NCBI GenBank assembly: GCA_014238415.1
Contig: JABABA010000020.1
Span: forward strand, 1 to 64,000
DNA length: 64,000 nt
Source: Planctomycetota bacterium
Lineage (GTDB): Bacteria; Planctomycetota; UBA1135; GCA-002686595
Reading direction: 5' to 3'
Shown: positions 62,029-64,000 of the stretch, one piece after another
How the letters are laid out: every line of letters starts with the position of its first letter
Position numbering within the stretch: position 1 is the first letter of the stretch
Made by a program: the position numbers and the translations under genes
The notes under the pieces: generated by a model
Told to the model about the DNA's origin: nothing
What the model saw: only the letters and a program-made list of their open reading frames with translations
Databases searched by the model: none

Positions 62029-62514
62029 TCAGCCATCTGTGTCCGTTAGTTCGCTGTTCAAATAATTCCCCGTGCGCTGCTCATCTACAGAGCCGTCGTT
62101 TTTCCAAAAGAGCCAGGGTCCTTCACGGCGGCCTGCCTCGAATCGGCCCTCGCTCTTCTTGCGTCCGGATCCCTCGTGCCAGTAGGTCCAGGTCCCTTCC
62201 CGCAGGCTGACCCGGGTCCCCGGGACCGGGACACGCTCCCCCTCTGATTCCCGTTGTCCGTTGCGATACCAGGTCTCCCAGGCGCCCACTTTGAGGCCGC
62301 CTGAGTAGTGCCCCCTGGTACGCATCTGGCCGTCGAAATACCACGTGGTCCAAAGACCCTCTTCCGCCCCGGGAGCGCCCTCGCCCTGGTACCTCCGTAC
62401 CCCCTGCTCATACTGGCTGGTGCGTGGCGGGTCGCAGGCGATCAGGCAACCGAACCCCAACATCACGGCGAGAACTCGTCGCGAGGTGGGGGGCGCTTTG
62501 GCAGGACCGATCAA
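62029..62514 (-). CDS. MORN-like (YwqK-type) repeat lipoprotein
   Basis: A 161-residue lipoprotein (LAVMLGFGCLIAC, lipobox L-I-A-C). The mature part repeats a short MORN/YwqK-type unit: GLWTTWYFDGQMRTRGHYSG, GAWETWYRNGQRESEGE, GTWTYWHEGSGRKKSEGRF and GPWLFWKNDGSVDEQRTG. Similar repeats occur in YwqK-family antitoxins and many planctomycete surface proteins; there is no toxin gene beside it. It begins 12 bases after the glutamine synthetase stop, so it is probably the tail of that operon. Confidence 0.78.
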   Translation of the reverse strand: MIGPAKAPPTSRRVLAVMLGFGCLIACDPPRTSQYEQGVRRYQGEGAPGAEEGLWTTWYFDGQMRTRGHYSGGLKVGAWETWYRNGQRESEGERVPVPGTRVSLREGTWTYWHEGSGRKKSEGRFEAGRREGPWLFWKNDGSVDEQRTGNYLNSELTDTDG

Positions 62515-62526
62515 GAGCGTTTGGGC

Positions 62527-64000
62527 TCAGCGGATGAACATCATCTCGCGGTACTTCGGCAGGGGCCAGAGACTGTCGTCTACCAATCGCTCCAAGAAGT
62601 CCGCCGCGTCACGCACCTGCTCCATGGCAGGTAGCACTTCGTTGCGATAGCCCATCGCCTGAGCCGCCACATCGTCGGAGTCCGACTCCCAACGTTCATT
62701 TACCTCGAGCAGAGCGTCCACGGAATTCTTCAGGTCTCCAATCGTCTTGGTCACCAGGGCCAGGGTTTCTCTCTGAGAAGATGTGCCTTCTTCGCCCACA
62801 ACCGCTTGCAGGGCGTTGATGGAATCTGCCAGGCGCTTTTGATGTTCCATTGCCGCGGGGAGCAGCATGGTCATAGCCAGGTCCCGGGTCGCCATTGCTT
62901 CAACGTTGATCTTGTTCGTGTAGATCTCGGTTTGTACATGCCAGCGGGATTCCAGTTCCTCGGCAGTGAACACTCCCATCTTGTTGAAGAGCTCTTCGTT
63001 CTTGGGATCACGCAGGGGTTTGAGTGCTTCGGGCGTACCCTTGAGTTCCAACAGTCCACGCTTTGCGGCTTCTACTCGCCACTCGGCTGCGTAGTTGTCA
63101 CCGGAAAACAGAATACGCCGGTGCTTGCTCAGGGTCTCGCGAACAACCCTTTGGATGTTCTCGGTGCTCGGTCCTCCGATGGCTTCAATTGTGTCGGACA
63201 GGTAGTCAAGAGACTCCGCCAGGATCGTGTTGAGGAAGGTTGCTGGATATGCCGGCGACTGGTTCGAACCCACTGCCCGGAATTCGAAGCGGTTTCCCGT
63301 GAACGCCAGGGGCGAGGTGCGGTTGCGATCGGAAATATCCCGGGGCAGTTCCGGTAAGCTGGTGACTCCCAAGCGCAGGGGCTCGCTGGTGCTGCCGTCG
63401 GGGATGTCCCCGGCGATGATCGAGTCCACGATCCCTTCCAGGTGCGTGCCTAGGAAGATCGAGATGATCGCCGGCGGCGCTTCGTTGGCGCCCAGACGAT
63501 AGTCGTTGGCGGCGCTGGCGATGGAACTGCGCAACAGGTCTTGGTGCAGGTCCACCCCGCGGGCCACGGCGGTCAGGAAGAGGATGAACTTGAGATTCTC
63601 GTGGGGTGTCTTGCCCGGGTCAAACAGGTTGCTGCCAAGGTTGTCCGCTACCGACCAGTTCAGGTGTTTGCCCGAACCATTCAAGCCTGCAAAGGGTTTT
63701 TCATGCAGCAAGGCGGCGAATCCATGGCGTTCAGCTATCTCTTCCAGCATGGCCATGGTCAGCATGTTGTGATCCGTTGAGATCGAAATCGGCATGTAGA
63801 CCGGGGCCAGCTCAAACTGGCTGGGGGCTACTTCATTGTGCCGCGTCTTGGCGGGAATGCCCAGCAGCCAGAGTTCGTGCTCCAGGTCGTGCATGAATCG
63901 CAGGACCCGGCTGGGGATATTGCCGAAGTAGTGATCGTCGAACTCTTGCCCCTTGTAAGGGCGCGCACCGAAGAGCGTGCGTCCACAGGCCAACAGGTCC
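62527..64000 (-). CDS. glnN: Glutamine synthetase type III (GlnN), 5' part beyond window
   Basis: The C-terminal 490 codons of a large type III glutamine synthetase; the N-terminal roughly 230 residues lie beyond position 64000. Type III marks are [33 protein letters not shown] (signature), [18 protein letters not shown] (ATP/Glu site) and [20 protein letters not shown]. The GSIII-specific helical C-terminus ends [15 protein letters not shown]. It forms dodecamers unlike GSI and is common in Bacteroidota, cyanobacteria and Planctomycetota. It condenses glutamate and ammonia. Nothing in this window shows its regulation. Confidence 0.93.
   Translation of the reverse strand, partial: DLLACGRTLFGARPYKGQEFDDHYFGNIPSRVLRFMHDLEHELWLLGIPAKTRHNEVAPSQFELAPVYMPISISTDHNMLTMAMLEEIAERHGFAALLHEKPFAGLNGSGKHLNWSVADNLGSNLFDPGKTPHENLKFILFLTAVARGVDLHQDLLRSSIASAANDYRLGANEAPPAIISIFLGTHLEGIVDSIIAGDIPDGSTSEPLRLGVTSLPELPRDISDRNRTSPLAFTGNRFEFRAVGSNQSPAYPATFLNTILAESLDYLSDTIEAIGGPSTENIQRVVRETLSKHRRILFSGDNYAAEWRVEAAKRGLLELKGTPEALKPLRDPKNEELFNKMGVFTAEELESRWHVQTEIYTNKINVEAMATRDLAMTMLLPAAMEHQKRLADSINALQAVVGEEGTSSQRETLALVTKTIGDLKNSVDALLEVNERWESDSDDVAAQAMGYRNEVLPAMEQVRDAADFLERLVDDSLWPLPKYREMMFIR

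Noticed and set aside
62029-62514. Toxin-antitoxin module around the YwqK-like protein
   Set aside because: It is a lipoprotein with MORN-like repeats and no toxin gene is adjacent.

Overview
This is a gene-dense, GC-rich bacterial chromosome segment with no phage, insertion sequence, CRISPR array or rRNA. The gene set (formylglycine sulfatase, DUF1080 hydrolase, sialate O-acetylesterase, several DUF1570-like metallopeptidase relatives, FecR/anti-sigma protein, type III glutamine synthetase, glycine-rich secreted proteins) fits a Planctomycetota-like heterotroph. That lineage call is an inference from gene content, not from a marker gene.

Layout. 1-5035: secreted or carbohydrate-related enzymes (DUF1080, sulfatase, phytanoyl-CoA dioxygenase-like, arylsulfotransferase-like lipoprotein). 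5557-10438: housekeeping run on + (rhlE, trmB, asd), ending in two thioredoxin-fold genes. 10492-16468: a minus-strand chain whose genes mostly overlap by 1-4 bases. It runs from an unknown membrane protein through a LolD-like ATPase, an FtsX-like permease and a ZnuA-like binding protein to a HIT gene with an in-frame TAG and pyrC. 16640-21289: M28 and M1 peptidases and a JAMM protease. 21389-30255: secreted glycine-rich proteins, a LytS/LytTR two-component pair, and a tandem pair of degenerate peptidase-like proteins. 30385-45185: mixed metabolism (queF, adenosine deaminase, gltX, Ppx/GppA, cysteine dioxygenase and others), then tRNA-Met. 45467-49792: esterase, nitronate monooxygenase, and a second thioredoxin-like gene. 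49872-56945: a five-gene heavy-metal RND efflux operon. 57139-64000: lipid-related hydrolases, a DUF1570 peptidase, a membrane-fused ferrochelatase and a partial glnN.

The most striking signal is a pair of unlinked thioredoxin-fold genes, 9890-10438 and 48812-49792. In each, a single in-frame TGA replaces the first cysteine codon of the WCGPC active site, reading W-TGA-G-P-C, and the reading frame continues through the rest of the thioredoxin fold. The 17 bases around the TGA are nearly identical at the two sites. At 48999-49030 a bipartite hairpin with a GU-containing apical loop starts just downstream of the TGA, as expected of a bacterial SECIS element. I read both as selenoproteins of the Sec-x-x-Cys type. 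No selA, selB, selC or selD is in this window, so this predicts they exist elsewhere in the genome.

A second theme is promoter architecture. Many starts lack a Shine-Dalgarno sequence but have a TANNNT box 6-10 bases upstream, some with a -35 element at 17 bp, which suggests leaderless or near-leaderless transcripts.
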